Position numbers and translations under genes: made by a program
Assembly: GCF_000720635.1 (NCBI RefSeq)
Contig: NZ_JOCF01000042.1
Coordinates: 1 to 64,000, forward strand
DNA from: Streptomyces sp. NRRL WC-3742
GTDB lineage: Bacteria > Actinomycetota > Actinomycetes > Streptomycetales > Streptomycetaceae
DNA length: 64,000 bases
Reading direction: 5' to 3'
Shown here: in pieces, positions 9,064 through 17,571 of the stretch
Position numbering within the stretch: the stretch's first letter is position 1
Layout of the letters: every line of letters begins with the position of its first letter
Notes under the pieces: generated by a model
Told to the model about the DNA's origin: nothing
Database searches by the model: none
Seen by the model: only the letters and a program-made list of their open reading frames with translations

Positions 9064-9100
9064 GCCCGCCCCCGGCGGCGGTGTGCGCGCGGGGGCGGGC
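9064..9100 (-). terminator. Intrinsic terminator after F420-type oxidoreductase
   Basis: GCCCGCCCCC and GGGGGCGGGC form a perfect 10-bp stem around a 17-base loop, starting 32 bases after the stop of the minus-strand gene ending at 9132 and before the start of ychJ. Confidence 0.5.
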
Positions 9101-9131
9101 TCAGGGCGTGTCGTCGGGCGTGCCTTTCGGA

Positions 9132-9788
9132 TCAACCGGCTCGCTGGATACGGTAGTTGAACTCGGCGGTGCCGAGGCTGCCCATCACCCGGAGCCAGAA
9201 CGGCATCATCATCTCGGTGGCGCGGGCGCCCGCGATGTCCCCGAGGTCGATGATCCACTCGGCCGGCCAGCCGAACTCGCCGAGCAGGGCGACCGTCTCG
9301 GCCTTGGCGGCCTCGTCGTTCCCGGCGACGAAGAGGTTGTGCTCGCCGGCCAGCTTCTCCGGGGCCACCATCAGCTCGCGGTTGACCGTGTTGAGGGTCT
9401 TGACCACCCTCGCCCCGGGGAACTCGCGCTGGATCTGCTCGCCGACGCTGTCGGTGTTCACCGGGTCGAGGCTCACCTGGCCGTCCGGGCCGAACACCAG
9501 CGGGTTGGAGATGTCGATCAACAGCTTGCCGTCGAGGTTCTCGGCCCCGGCCGCGCGCAGCGCCGCCAGGGAGACGGTGCCGCCGGTGGCGTTCAGTACC
9601 ACCTCGCCGAAGGCCGCGGCCTCCGCGAACGTGCCGGTGTGGCCGTCGGGGCCCGCCTGTTCGGCCCAGGCCAGGCCCTTCTCGTTGTCCTTGCTCCGCG
9701 ATCCCAGCGTGACCTGGTGGCCGAGGGAGACCAGCTTGCTCCCCAGCGTCTGCCCGACCATGCCCGTGCCGATGATTCCGACGCGCAC
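9132..9788 (-). CDS. NADPH-dependent F420 reductase-like oxidoreductase
   Basis: A 218-residue Rossmann protein. Starting at the GTG at 9788 places the dinucleotide-binding loop at the very N-terminus (MRVGIIGTGMVGQTLG), the usual layout; a GACGGGGAC stretch upstream may serve as ribosome site. Later elements VTLGSRSKDN, VVLNATGG, LIDISNPL and VVKTLNTV match the NADP oxidoreductase/F420-dependent family (Fno-like, 215-225 residues). Whether it uses F420 or another partner cannot be settled from sequence. Confidence 0.88.
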   Translation of the reverse strand: MRVGIIGTGMVGQTLGSKLVSLGHQVTLGSRSKDNEKGLAWAEQAGPDGHTGTFAEAAAFGEVVLNATGGTVSLAALRAAGAENLDGKLLIDISNPLVFGPDGQVSLDPVNTDSVGEQIQREFPGARVVKTLNTVNRELMVAPEKLAGEHNLFVAGNDEAAKAETVALLGEFGWPAEWIIDLGDIAGARATEMMMPFWLRVMGSLGTAEFNYRIQRAG

Positions 9789-9899
9789 TGCGTCCCCGTC
9801 CCGTCGTTCCGTCAGATGACGGCCCGCCCCTGGCGGCACGGGCCGCGACGACGATAGTTGACGCCGGGCCGCTCGCGCGGCCTGTTTCAGCGGCGGGGC

Positions 9900-11534
9900 T
9901 CAGGCCCGGGGCGCGCCGAACCAGGTGCTCAGTGCACGCTCCAGCCCGTCCGGGTCGGCCGCGTCGGGCCCGGCGGCCCAGGCGACGTACCCGTCCGGGC
10001 GCAGCAGCAGGGCGTCGGCGGGCGCCTGCTCGCACTGCGCCGCCACGACGTCCACCCGTTCCTTCCAGCCCGCCGCCCGGTCCGCGAGGCCGCGCGAGTC
10101 GCCGGTGGGACCGCCGGTGGGCCCGCCGGTGAGGTCGAGCAGCAACGGCCGTGCGGTGCGGGTGAGTTCGGCCAGCCGGGCAGTGCCCTCGGTGGTCGTC
10201 ACGGTGAGGTCCGGGGCGAAGCGCCCGGCCAGCGGGTGCGCGCAGTCGACGGCGTAGCGGACGTCGCTGCCCGCCATCAGCGAGGCGATCCGGCCCAGGT
10301 TGTCCGGGTGGGCGAGCAGTTCGCCGAACAGGGCCCGGATCGCGGTGATGCCGTCGCCCGGGGCCATCAGCGCCATCTGGGCCTGGCTGTGCATGAACAC
10401 CCGCTCCCCGACGGGCCGTCGCTCGCCCTCGTAGGTGTCCAGCAGGCCCTGCGGCGCCCAGCCCAGGATGTCGGCGGCCAGCTTCCAGCCGAGGTTGGCC
10501 GCGTCCTGCAGCCCGAGGTTGAGGCCCGGGCCTCCGGCGGCGGCGTGCACGTGTGCCGCGTCGCCGACCAGCAGCACCCGGCCCTGCCGGTAGCGCTCGG
10601 CCAGCCGGGTGTTGTGCCCGGCCTGCAGCCGTACGCCCCGCGGGAAGCCCTCGGGGGCGGGGGCGAGTTCCAGGTCCGCGCCGGTGACCCGCCGCAGCGC
10701 GGCGCGCAGGTCCTCCAGGGTGGCGGGTTCGGCCTCCTCGGGAGCCGGGCGGCCCCACTCCACGGCGGCCAGGAGGGTGGCCTGCGGGCTGACCGGGGCG
10801 ACGATCACCACGCCGTGCTCGGTACGGGTGTGGGTGAACGGCGCGATCGGCGTCGGGCATCCGGGCAGCAGCAGCGCGCCGGTCCCGGTGGTGCGCAGGC
10901 CCTCCAGCGGTGCCACGTGCCCGGTGAACGAGACCGGGTCGGTGGAGGTGACACCGGGGAAGCCGATGCCCGCGAGCTTGCGGACGGTGCTGCGCCCGCC
11001 GTCCGCGCCGACCAGGTACCGGGCGCGCAGCCGCCCCTGCCCGTCCGGGCCCCGGTACTCGACGGTGATGCCGTCCGCCCCCTCACTGAAGCCGGTGACC
11101 TCGCAGCCCCGGCGGAACTCGACGCCGAGCTCGAGGGCCCGCTCCTCGAGCACCGCCTCGATCCGGTCCTGCGGGGTCATCAGGATGCTCAGCGGGTTGT
11201 CCGGCACCGGGCTCAGGTCGAGCGGGAAGGCGCCGAACACGAACCGGGGAACGGGCTGCGGGGTGCCGGTGCCGCCCAGCGGCTCGTACAGGCCGCGCCG
11301 GTCCATCAGCCGGACCACCTGGCCGACCATGCCGTTGGCCTTCTGCTCGGTCGAACGCTCGGTCAGCCGGTCCAGCACCACCGGCCGGACCCCGGCCAGG
11401 GTCAGCTCGCAGGCCAGCATCAGGCCGACGGGGCCGGCGCCCGCGACCACGACGTCGGCGGTGTCGTCGGTGTCGTCGGCGTCGTCGATGTCGGTGATGT
11501 CGGTGATGTCGGCGGTGGTCGAGTTCGTGCGCAT
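9900..11534 (-). CDS. FAD-dependent aromatic hydroxylase (polyketide-hydroxylase type)
   Basis: A 544-residue group A flavoprotein monooxygenase. GAGPVGLMLACEL (about 32-44) binds the FAD ADP part, GADGGRSTVRKLAG carries the DG motif, and GDAAHVHAAAGGPGLNLG (from about 321) binds the ribityl chain. A thioredoxin-like C-terminal domain follows, as in PgaE/phenol-hydroxylase types. The ATG at 11534 has a strong GAAGGGGG ribosome site. The N-terminus has an acidic run DITDITDIDDADDTDDTAD before the Rossmann fold, produced by a GTC/GAT microsatellite. It lies 38 bases downstream of a TetR gene on the same strand, so the pair is likely one self-regulated operon for detoxifying or tailoring an aromatic compound. 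Confidence 0.9.
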   Translation of the reverse strand: MRTNSTTADITDITDIDDADDTDDTADVVVAGAGPVGLMLACELTLAGVRPVVLDRLTERSTEQKANGMVGQVVRLMDRRGLYEPLGGTGTPQPVPRFVFGAFPLDLSPVPDNPLSILMTPQDRIEAVLEERALELGVEFRRGCEVTGFSEGADGITVEYRGPDGQGRLRARYLVGADGGRSTVRKLAGIGFPGVTSTDPVSFTGHVAPLEGLRTTGTGALLLPGCPTPIAPFTHTRTEHGVVIVAPVSPQATLLAAVEWGRPAPEEAEPATLEDLRAALRRVTGADLELAPAPEGFPRGVRLQAGHNTRLAERYRQGRVLLVGDAAHVHAAAGGPGLNLGLQDAANLGWKLAADILGWAPQGLLDTYEGERRPVGERVFMHSQAQMALMAPGDGITAIRALFGELLAHPDNLGRIASLMAGSDVRYAVDCAHPLAGRFAPDLTVTTTEGTARLAELTRTARPLLLDLTGGPTGGPTGDSRGLADRAAGWKERVDVVAAQCEQAPADALLLRPDGYVAWAAGPDAADPDGLERALSTWFGAPRA

Positions 11535-11572
11535 CTCGTATCCCCCTTCAGGGACGGTGACTTCATGGGACT

Positions 11573-12190
11573 TCACGGGGACGGCGGAGGAGCAGGCAGC
11601 CCGGCCGCCACCTGGCGCAGCGCGGCGGCGAGCAGCGGCCGGTACGGCACCACCGGGTCGGCGGCGAGGTACTGCTCGTTGGCGGCGGCGACCGCGGCCA
11701 GCGCCACGGCGGCGACCAGCCTCGGGTAGAGGTCGCGGGTGGCGTCGGTGCCGGTGCGGGCGGCCACCGCGGCCGCGAGGCCCGTGCGGGCCACCGCGCC
11801 GCCCCGGGCGAACTCGGCCTGCAGGGCCGGTCGGCTCAGTACCAGCCGTACGGCCGAGGTCCATTCCGGGTCCGGGTCCTCGGTCGCGCCCTCGAAGCGC
11901 GCGATCAGGACGTGGGTCAGCGCCTCCCACAGCGGTTCCTCGGCCGGGCGGGCGAGCAGTTCCTCCGCGGCCAGGGCGATGCGGTCGTGGTGGCGGGCGA
12001 CGATCGCCTCCGCCTTGCTGGAGAAGTAGTTGTTGTAGGTGCGCGGGGACACCCCGGCCCTGGCCGCGATGTCCTCCACCCGGACGTTCTCCAGCCCGCG
12101 TTCGACGGCCAGGCACAGCGCCGCCCAGGTGATCGCCTCCCTGGTCGCGGCCTTCTTCCGTTCCCGTAGACCGGGCTGCTCCTTCGTCAT
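11573..12190 (-). CDS. TetR-family repressor of the adjacent hydroxylase
   Basis: A 205-residue regulator starting MTKEQPGLRERKKAATREAI. The helix-turn-helix IAARAGVSPRTYNNYFSSKAE lies at about 40-60, and the C-terminal ligand domain is alanine-rich. Translation begins 19 bases from a long palindrome (12209-12246), the obvious operator, and the hydroxylase gene follows directly. It most likely represses its own operon until an aromatic ligand binds. Ligand unknown. Confidence 0.92.
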   Translation of the reverse strand: MTKEQPGLRERKKAATREAITWAALCLAVERGLENVRVEDIAARAGVSPRTYNNYFSSKAEAIVARHHDRIALAAEELLARPAEEPLWEALTHVLIARFEGATEDPDPEWTSAVRLVLSRPALQAEFARGGAVARTGLAAAVAARTGTDATRDLYPRLVAAVALAAVAAANEQYLAADPVVPYRPLLAAALRQVAAGLPAPPPSP

Positions 12191-12208
12191 GCGCCCACTC
12201 TGACGGGA

Positions 12209-12246
12209 AAGTTGCGTGCCGCGCAAGTATGCGCAGCACGCAACTT
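12209..12246. promoter_or_regulatory. Long palindromic TetR operator
   Basis: Two 17-base arms flank AGTA, with a single mismatch: AAGTTGCGTGCCGCGCA on the left and the complement of AAGTTGCGTGCTGCGCA on the right. It sits just upstream of the tetR start at 12190, as expected for autorepression of the tetR-hydroxylase operon. Confidence 0.75.
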
Positions 12247-12417
12247 CGAACTGCCGGTCGGCCCGGATCGGCGGCGCCGCCGAAGGGGTCGGCGAGTCGG
12301 GCGGTGGGCTGCACGTGGTCACTGGTAGTAGTGGCGTGGTCGCGGAGCGATCCACCGCAGGAGCGAGTCCCGGACGGCGTGCCGACGGGACGACCCGACA
12401 GGACACGAGGAGCGGTC

Positions 12418-12816
12418 ATGGCTGGCAGACGGCGTCCGCCGAGAGCACGGGCCCCGCGGCAGGGCGGGCCGACGGGCGGCGGCCGCGGGGAGTCCCGGCT
12501 GGGGCTCGCCAGGCTGGAGGGGTTCCTCGCCTGGGAGGCCGAGGTCGCGGCGGCCGAACGGGACGCCCGGGCCTTCGCGGAGCAGTTCCCCTGGCTGCCC
12601 GCCGCCGAGCGGGAGAGCCTCGAGCAGGCGTACACCGCCGACCGCCTGCGCTACGCCGAGGAGGTCGTGGACCGCGCGGTCGAGCGCTGCCGCCGCCTCG
12701 CCGCCCGCTACCGCGCCGAGTGCCGCCGCATCTGCGGCCGCTGGGCGGCCCTCTGCCTGTCCGTGACCCTGGCGGCGGCGCTGCTCGCCGTCGTCCCCGC
12801 CGTCCTGCGGGGCTGA
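12418..12816 (+). CDS. Hypothetical coiled-coil protein with C-terminal membrane anchor
   Basis: A 132-residue protein starting at the ATG at 12418, with AGGAG seven bases upstream. The N-terminus is basic and Pro/Gly-rich. About 35-105 is highly charged and helical, rich in Ala, Glu and Arg, probably a coiled coil. About 108-130 is one hydrophobic helix (WAALCLSVTLAAALLAVVPA) close to the C-terminus, suggesting a tail anchor. It is convergent with qcrB and shares its terminator. Function unknown. Confidence 0.7.
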   Translation: MAGRRRPPRARAPRQGGPTGGGRGESRLGLARLEGFLAWEAEVAAAERDARAFAEQFPWLPAAERESLEQAYTADRLRYAEEVVDRAVERCRRLAARYRAECRRICGRWAALCLSVTLAAALLAVVPAVLRG

Positions 12817-12827
12817 CCCTCCATTGA

Positions 12828-12859
12828 CGAAGGCCCGCCGCGTGTGCGGCGGGCCTTCG
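12828..12859. terminator. Bidirectional terminator between the coiled-coil gene and qcrB
   Basis: CGAAGGCCCGCCGC and GCGGCGGGCCTTCG form a perfect 14-bp stem around GTGT, placed between two convergent stop codons. Confidence 0.85.
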
Positions 12860-12887
12860 CTGTGTTCGAGGTGTGTTCGAGGCGGGA

Positions 12888-14543
12888 TCAGTGGTGGCCG
12901 TGGCCGCTGGTGATCTCGTGGTGCTCCTCGCTGGTCGGCTTGGCGATCTGGCTGCCCTCGCCGTAGAAGCCGCGCGACAGCTTCACCCGCGCACGGGTCA
13001 GCAGGCCCGTCCTGCGCGCGACCCCGTTCTCGTCCACCGCGGGCGGCAGTTCGGAGGGCTGCGGCTGGTCGTGCGAGGTGAGGGTGTGCAGCCGCCCCTG
13101 CGGCAGCGGCGCGTGGATCTCGATGAACTCGCCGTGCTGGAGCCGCTCGATGACGCCGGTCTCCCGGCCGTGCAGCACCTTCTCCTTGTCGCGCCGCTGG
13201 AGGCCCAGGCACCACCGCTTGGTGATCACGAAGACGATCACCGGTACGGCGAAGAAGCCCGCGCGCACCGCGTAGGTGATCGCGTTGATCGACAGGTGGA
13301 AGTGGGTGGCCAGCAGGTCGTTGCCGCCGCCGGCCAGCAGGATGAGGTAGAGGCTCATCCAGGCCGCGCCGAACGCCGTGCGCACCGGGGCGTTGCGCGG
13401 CCGGTCGGCGATGTGGTGCTCGCCGCGGTCGCCGGTGACCCACGCCTCCAGGAACGGCCAGCACCAGATGGCCATCAGCACGCTCGGGAAGATCACCAGC
13501 GGGACGAACACCCCGAGGTTGAGGGTGTGCCCGCCCCAGACGCTGATCTCCCAGCCCGGCATCACGCGCACCAGACCCTCGGAGAAGCCCATGTACCAGT
13601 CGGGCTGCGCGTCGGTGGACACCTGGTCGGGCCGGTACGGGCCGTACGCCCAGATCGGGTTGACGGTCGCGATCGCGGACATCACCGCGACCACGCCGAA
13701 GACCAGGAAGAAGAAGCCGCCGGCCTTGGCCATGTAGACCGGCAGCAGCGGCATGCCGACCACGTTGTCGTTGGTGCGGCCGGGCCCCGCGAACTGGGTG
13801 TGCTTGTGGTAGAAGACCAGGATCAGGTGGGCCGCGAGCAGGCCGACCATGATGCCCGGGATCAGCAGGATGTGGACGGTGAACAGCCGCGGCACGATGT
13901 CGACGCCCGGGAACTCCCCGCCGAACATGAAGAACTGCAGGTACGTGCCGACGATCGGGACGGCCAGGACGGCGCCCTCCATGAACCGGATGCCGGTGCC
14001 GGAGAGCAGGTCGTCGGGCAGCGAGTAGCCCATGAAGCCGTCGAACATGCCGAGGAACAGCAGCAGCGCGCCGAAGACCCAGTTGATCTCGCGCGGCTTG
14101 CGGAACGCCCCGGTGAAGAAGACGCGCAGCATGTGCGTCAGCATCGAGGCGACGAAGACGATCGCCGCCCAGTGGTGGATCTGGCGCATCAGCAGGCCGC
14201 CGCGCACCTCGAAGCTGATGTCGACCGTCGAGGCGTACGCCTCCGACATCCGGATGCCCTTGAGCGGCACGTAGGAGCCGTCGTAGACGACCTCGCCCAT
14301 GCTCGGCTTGAAGAACAGGGTCAGCCAGACGCCGGTGAGGATGATGATGACGAACGTGTAGAGCGCGATCTCGCCCAGCATGAAGGACCAGTGGTCCGGA
14401 AAGATCTTGCGCAGGTTCGCCTTGGCGAGGGAGTAGACGCCGAGCCGGCCGTCGGTCCAGTCGGCGAGGGCCTCGGCCTTGTTCGCCGGCTTGGCGCGGG
14501 TGCTGGTGACCGGTCCCGGCTTCGACTGCTGGTCGGTGCTCAC
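12888..14543 (-). CDS. qcrB: Cytochrome bc1 cytochrome b subunit, stand-alone copy
   Basis: A 551-residue cytochrome b. Actinobacterial QcrB features include heme-ligating His pairs in the HHWAAIVFVASMLTHMLRV and FTVHILLIPGIMVGLLAAHL helices, the SLPDDLLSGTG loop, and PDWY in place of PEWY at the quinol site. The C-terminal extension ends in a His-rich tail (EEHHEITSGHGHH). The GTG at 14543 is preceded by GGGGAG with good spacing. Unusually, neither qcrC nor qcrA nor ctaE lies upstream; the 389 bases upstream hold no such gene. Streptomycetes often carry extra qcrB copies apart from the main qcrCAB operon, and this looks like one. It may swap into the bc1 complex under particular conditions. 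Confidence 0.95.
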   Translation of the reverse strand: MSTDQQSKPGPVTSTRAKPANKAEALADWTDGRLGVYSLAKANLRKIFPDHWSFMLGEIALYTFVIIILTGVWLTLFFKPSMGEVVYDGSYVPLKGIRMSEAYASTVDISFEVRGGLLMRQIHHWAAIVFVASMLTHMLRVFFTGAFRKPREINWVFGALLLFLGMFDGFMGYSLPDDLLSGTGIRFMEGAVLAVPIVGTYLQFFMFGGEFPGVDIVPRLFTVHILLIPGIMVGLLAAHLILVFYHKHTQFAGPGRTNDNVVGMPLLPVYMAKAGGFFFLVFGVVAVMSAIATVNPIWAYGPYRPDQVSTDAQPDWYMGFSEGLVRVMPGWEISVWGGHTLNLGVFVPLVIFPSVLMAIWCWPFLEAWVTGDRGEHHIADRPRNAPVRTAFGAAWMSLYLILLAGGGNDLLATHFHLSINAITYAVRAGFFAVPVIVFVITKRWCLGLQRRDKEKVLHGRETGVIERLQHGEFIEIHAPLPQGRLHTLTSHDQPQPSELPPAVDENGVARRTGLLTRARVKLSRGFYGEGSQIAKPTSEEHHEITSGHGHH

Positions 14544-14932
14544 GACTGGCTCCCCGGCGTCCTCGGCGTACAAGCCCGCGTGCCGACGGGGAGGCCCGCC
14601 GGCGCGACGGCCGGCCGACGAAGTGTGGTGATCATGGGACCTCTCGATGCGGGACCCGCCGGACGCACCGGCGGGCGGATCGGCCCGATCCGCCGGTCCC
14701 GCTGCTCAGAGTGATGAAGCGCTTACTCTGACATGCTGTCCGCAGGGGGCCGACTGTGCACGTCCATCGGCCCGTCCGGCGGCTCGTGTCGGGCCGGACG
14801 GGGGTCCCTGACGCCCGATCGGGCGTCCGCCGGACGGCCGTACGGGTGCGGCTGCTGCGGTCGGGTGCCGTTGCGGCGCTCCGGCGCGCGCGGCTCCGAG
14901 GGGTCGCACGGGCTCGGGCCTACGCTGCGCCA
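14544..14932. other. qcrB upstream region with nested palindrome
   Basis: A 389-base region between the divergent qcrB and the 110-residue hypothetical gene. It lacks any respiratory gene. It holds the palindrome at 14674-14694, itself flanked by GGGACC (14651) and GGTCCC (14695). I see no convincing small gene; short frames on both strands have no recognisable product. Confidence 0.4.
14674..14694. promoter_or_regulatory. 21-bp perfect palindrome upstream of qcrB
   Basis: GGCGGATCGG, a central C, then CCGATCCGCC. It lies about 130 bases before the qcrB start and is enclosed by GGGACC/GGTCCC, so it could be an operator or an RNA hairpin in the leader. Confidence 0.4.
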
Positions 14933-15265
14933 ATGGTGGAACACCCTGAACTCTGCGAGGACGTCACCGAGGCCCTGGCCCGCGCCGGTTTCGACACCGC
15001 GCCCGGCGCCTCACCGCTGCGGATCGGCCCGGGCCCCGAGGGGGTGGTGGTCGGGTGGCGGCTCGCCGACGGGCCCGAGGGACCGCCGTCCGGAGCGGCG
15101 CGCGCGGCGGTCGTCGAGGCCGCCGCGGCGGTGCTGCGCGAGCGCGGCCATCTCGTCGCCGGGACGGCGGACGGCGGGCTGCTCGTCACCGCCGCCGAGC
15201 CCCTGGCGGTGAGCGCGGCCGTGCCGGACGAGCCGGAGGCCCTCCCCGGGCAGTGGTGGGGGTGA
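14933..15265 (+). CDS. Hypothetical protein, 110 aa
   Basis: A 110-residue soluble protein starting MVEHPELCEDVTEALARAGF at the ATG at 14933; the longer upstream frame has atypical Arg-rich sequence and was not used. It has two similar halves of strand-helix character (VVVGWRLADG and AGTADGGLLV). Composition fits a real gene. No family recognised. It precedes the iron-uptake operon but is separated from it by 239 bases holding an iron box. Confidence 0.65.
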   Translation: MVEHPELCEDVTEALARAGFDTAPGASPLRIGPGPEGVVVGWRLADGPEGPPSGAARAAVVEAAAAVLRERGHLVAGTADGGLLVTAAEPLAVSAAVPDEPEALPGQWWG

Positions 15266-15365
15266 GACGCGCGGCACGGTGTTGACCTGCGGTTTTGACC
15301 ATCGCACGGGCATTCTCATACCGAACTCTTACTCGATCGAGGGGTGCAGTTGACCGGCCCGGCCC

Positions 15366-15384
15366 TAAGGTTTGCCTAAGCTAA
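15366..15384 (+). promoter_or_regulatory. Iron box (DmdR/IdeR-type) upstream of efeUO
   Basis: TAAGGTTTGCCTAAGCTAA matches 15 of 19 positions of the TTAGGTTAGGCTAACCTAA iron-box consensus of DtxR-family repressors. It lies about 120 bases before the iron permease start, so iron-dependent repression is likely. Confidence 0.7.
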
Positions 15385-15504
15385 TCCGTGACGCCCTGGA
15401 CCGTTGCCGTCCGGGGCGTTCGGTTGTGCCGCCCCTCCCGCAGCCGGCGTCGGGGGCTTCAGGACCGGTACGACCCGGGGCGGCCCGGGGGAGGAGCCCG
15501 CTGC

Positions 15505-17571
15505 ATGTGGGATGAAGCGTTTCCGAGCTTTCTGATCGGGCTTCGGGAGGGCCTGGAAGCCGGACTGATCGTGTCGATCCTCGTCGCCACGCTCGTCCGC
15601 TTCGGCCACAGGGCCCGACTGCCCCAGGTGTGGACCGGCGTCGCGGCGGCCGTCGCGCTCAGCCTCAGCTTCGGAGCGGTGCTCACCTTCACCGCGGCCA
15701 ACCTCTCCGGCCACGCCCAGGAGGCGTTCGGCGGGGTGCTCAGCCTGATCGCGGTCGGCTTCGTCACCGCGATGGTGTTCTGGATGCGCCGTTCGGCGCG
15801 CACCCTCTCCGCCGACCTCAAGGAGAAGGTGCAGGCTTCGCTCGCCGTGGGCGCCGGCGCGCTGGTGCTCACCAGCTTCCTCGCCGTCGCCCGCGAGGGG
15901 CTGGAGACCTCGCTCTTCCTCTGGACCAACGTGCGCACCGCCGGGGAGTCCACCGGCCCGCTCCTCGGCGCCGCCGTCGGCCTGCTGCTCTCCGCCGGGC
16001 TCTGCTGGGGCCTGTACCGGCGGGCGCTGAAGATGAACCTCACCCGGTTCTTCACCATCACCGGCGCCGGGCTGATCGTGGTCGCGGCGGGCGTGCTCGG
16101 GTACGGGCTGCGCGACCTCCAGGAGTCCGGGCTGGTCGGCGGCGGCAGCACGTACGCCGTCGACCTGAGCGGGCACCTGGACGCCTCGTCCTGGTACGCG
16201 ACGCTCGTCCAGGGCACGCTCAACCTGACCGTCACCATGACGGTGCTGCAGGTGCTGGGGTACGTCGCGTACCTGTGCGTCGTGATGACGCTGTTCGTCG
16301 AGGGCGTGCGCAAGCCGGCTGTTGCTCCGGCCGCCCCGGCTGCTGCTCCGGCTGCCGCTCCGGCCGAGTCGGAGCCGGAGTCGAAGGCCGAGCCCGCCGA
16401 GCCCGTGCGCTCCGGGCGTCCGCGCTGGGTGGTGCCGGCCGCGCTGGTGACCGTCCCCGTGGTGGTGGCCGGAGTGGTGATCGCGGCCAGTGACGGCAAG
16501 AGGGACAGCTCCTCCACCGTCTCCGTCTCCGAGGCGGAGTGCGGCCACGGCTTCACCACCCCGCTGCCCGGCCAGCAGGTCTTCCAGATGCACAACACCG
16601 GGGACAAGGTCTCCGAGGTGTACCTGGTCAACCCCGGCACCGGCGCCGTCTACGGCGAGATCGAGGGCCTGGCCCCCGGCACCACCCGGGCGCTGACCGC
16701 CACCATCGGCTCCGGCGACTACGCCTGGCGCTGCGTGCCCACCGGCGGGAAGTCCGTCACCTCGGCCGCCGTCCACGTCACCGGCGGCGCCCAGGTCAAG
16801 GCCGTCAAGCCCGTCGCCGAGGACGACCTCAAGGGCCCGCTCGACACCTACAAGGGCTACGTCAACAAGGGCCTCGCGACCCTGCTGACCGAGACGGGGA
16901 AGCTCCAGGCCGACATCCACGCGGGCGACCTCGCCACCGCGAAGGCCGACTGGCTCACCGCCCACCTCCAGTACGCCTCGCTCGGCGCCGCCTACGGCAC
17001 CTTCGCCGACCTCGACGGCAAGATCAACGGCCGCCCCGACGGCCTCGCCGACAAGGCCCAGGACAAGGACTTCTCCGGATTCCTGCGGCTGGAGTACGGC
17101 CTGTGGCACGGCCAGTCCGCCGAGGAGCTGACGGGGGTCGCCGACCAGCTCTCCGGCGACGTCGCCAAGCTCGTGCAGGACTTCCCCGGGCAGCAGTTCG
17201 ACCCGGGAGACCTGCCGCTGCGCGCCCACGAGATCCTCGAGAACACCCTGCAGTTCGAGCTGACCGGCGACACCGACCAGGGCAGCGGCACCAACCTGGC
17301 CACCACGCAGGCCAACCTGGCCGGCACCCAGGAGCTGCTGACCGTCCTGCAGCCGCTGCTCGACGAGCGCGACCCGCAGGTGCTGGTGCGCGTCAACGCC
17401 GGGATGAAGCGGGTCGGCGACCTCGTCGCGGCCGCGCACAAGCCCGAGGGCTGGACCCCGCTGGACAAGCTGCCCGCCGACACCCGCCGCCAGATCAACG
17501 GCGCCACCGGCCAGCTGCTCGAAGACCTCTCGCCCGTCCCCGCCCTGCTCGAGATCCGGAAGGCCGCCTGA
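15505..17571 (+). CDS. efeUO: Ferrous-iron permease EfeU fused to EfeO
   Basis: A 688-residue fusion. Residues about 1-275 are an FTR1/EfeU permease of seven helices with two REGLE motifs (14-18 and 130-134), whose glutamates carry iron. An Ala/Pro/Glu linker (about 275-310) leads to another hydrophobic helix (about 313-333). EfeO follows outside the membrane: a cupredoxin-like domain (about 345-430), then an M75/imelysin-type helical domain to the end ([36 protein letters not shown]). The ATG at 15505 has GGAGGAG upstream. Separate efeU and efeO genes are the commoner arrangement. The stop codon overlaps the efeB start, so the two are coupled. Confidence 0.9.
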   Translation: MWDEAFPSFLIGLREGLEAGLIVSILVATLVRFGHRARLPQVWTGVAAAVALSLSFGAVLTFTAANLSGHAQEAFGGVLSLIAVGFVTAMVFWMRRSARTLSADLKEKVQASLAVGAGALVLTSFLAVAREGLETSLFLWTNVRTAGESTGPLLGAAVGLLLSAGLCWGLYRRALKMNLTRFFTITGAGLIVVAAGVLGYGLRDLQESGLVGGGSTYAVDLSGHLDASSWYATLVQGTLNLTVTMTVLQVLGYVAYLCVVMTLFVEGVRKPAVAPAAPAAAPAAAPAESEPESKAEPAEPVRSGRPRWVVPAALVTVPVVVAGVVIAASDGKRDSSSTVSVSEAECGHGFTTPLPGQQVFQMHNTGDKVSEVYLVNPGTGAVYGEIEGLAPGTTRALTATIGSGDYAWRCVPTGGKSVTSAAVHVTGGAQVKAVKPVAEDDLKGPLDTYKGYVNKGLATLLTETGKLQADIHAGDLATAKADWLTAHLQYASLGAAYGTFADLDGKINGRPDGLADKAQDKDFSGFLRLEYGLWHGQSAEELTGVADQLSGDVAKLVQDFPGQQFDPGDLPLRAHEILENTLQFELTGDTDQGSGTNLATTQANLAGTQELLTVLQPLLDERDPQVLVRVNAGMKRVGDLVAAAHKPEGWTPLDKLPADTRRQINGATGQLLEDLSPVPALLEIRKAA

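Noticed and set aside
8545..10860. 771-residue antisense frame across three real genes
   Set aside because: Low-complexity Arg/Pro/Gly sequence overlapping YchJ, the F420-type enzyme and the hydroxylase in other frames.
9900..12635. Single 911-residue hydroxylase extended upstream
   Set aside because: The extra 367 residues run through the tetR gene in another frame. A strong ribosome site at 11534 fixes the true start.
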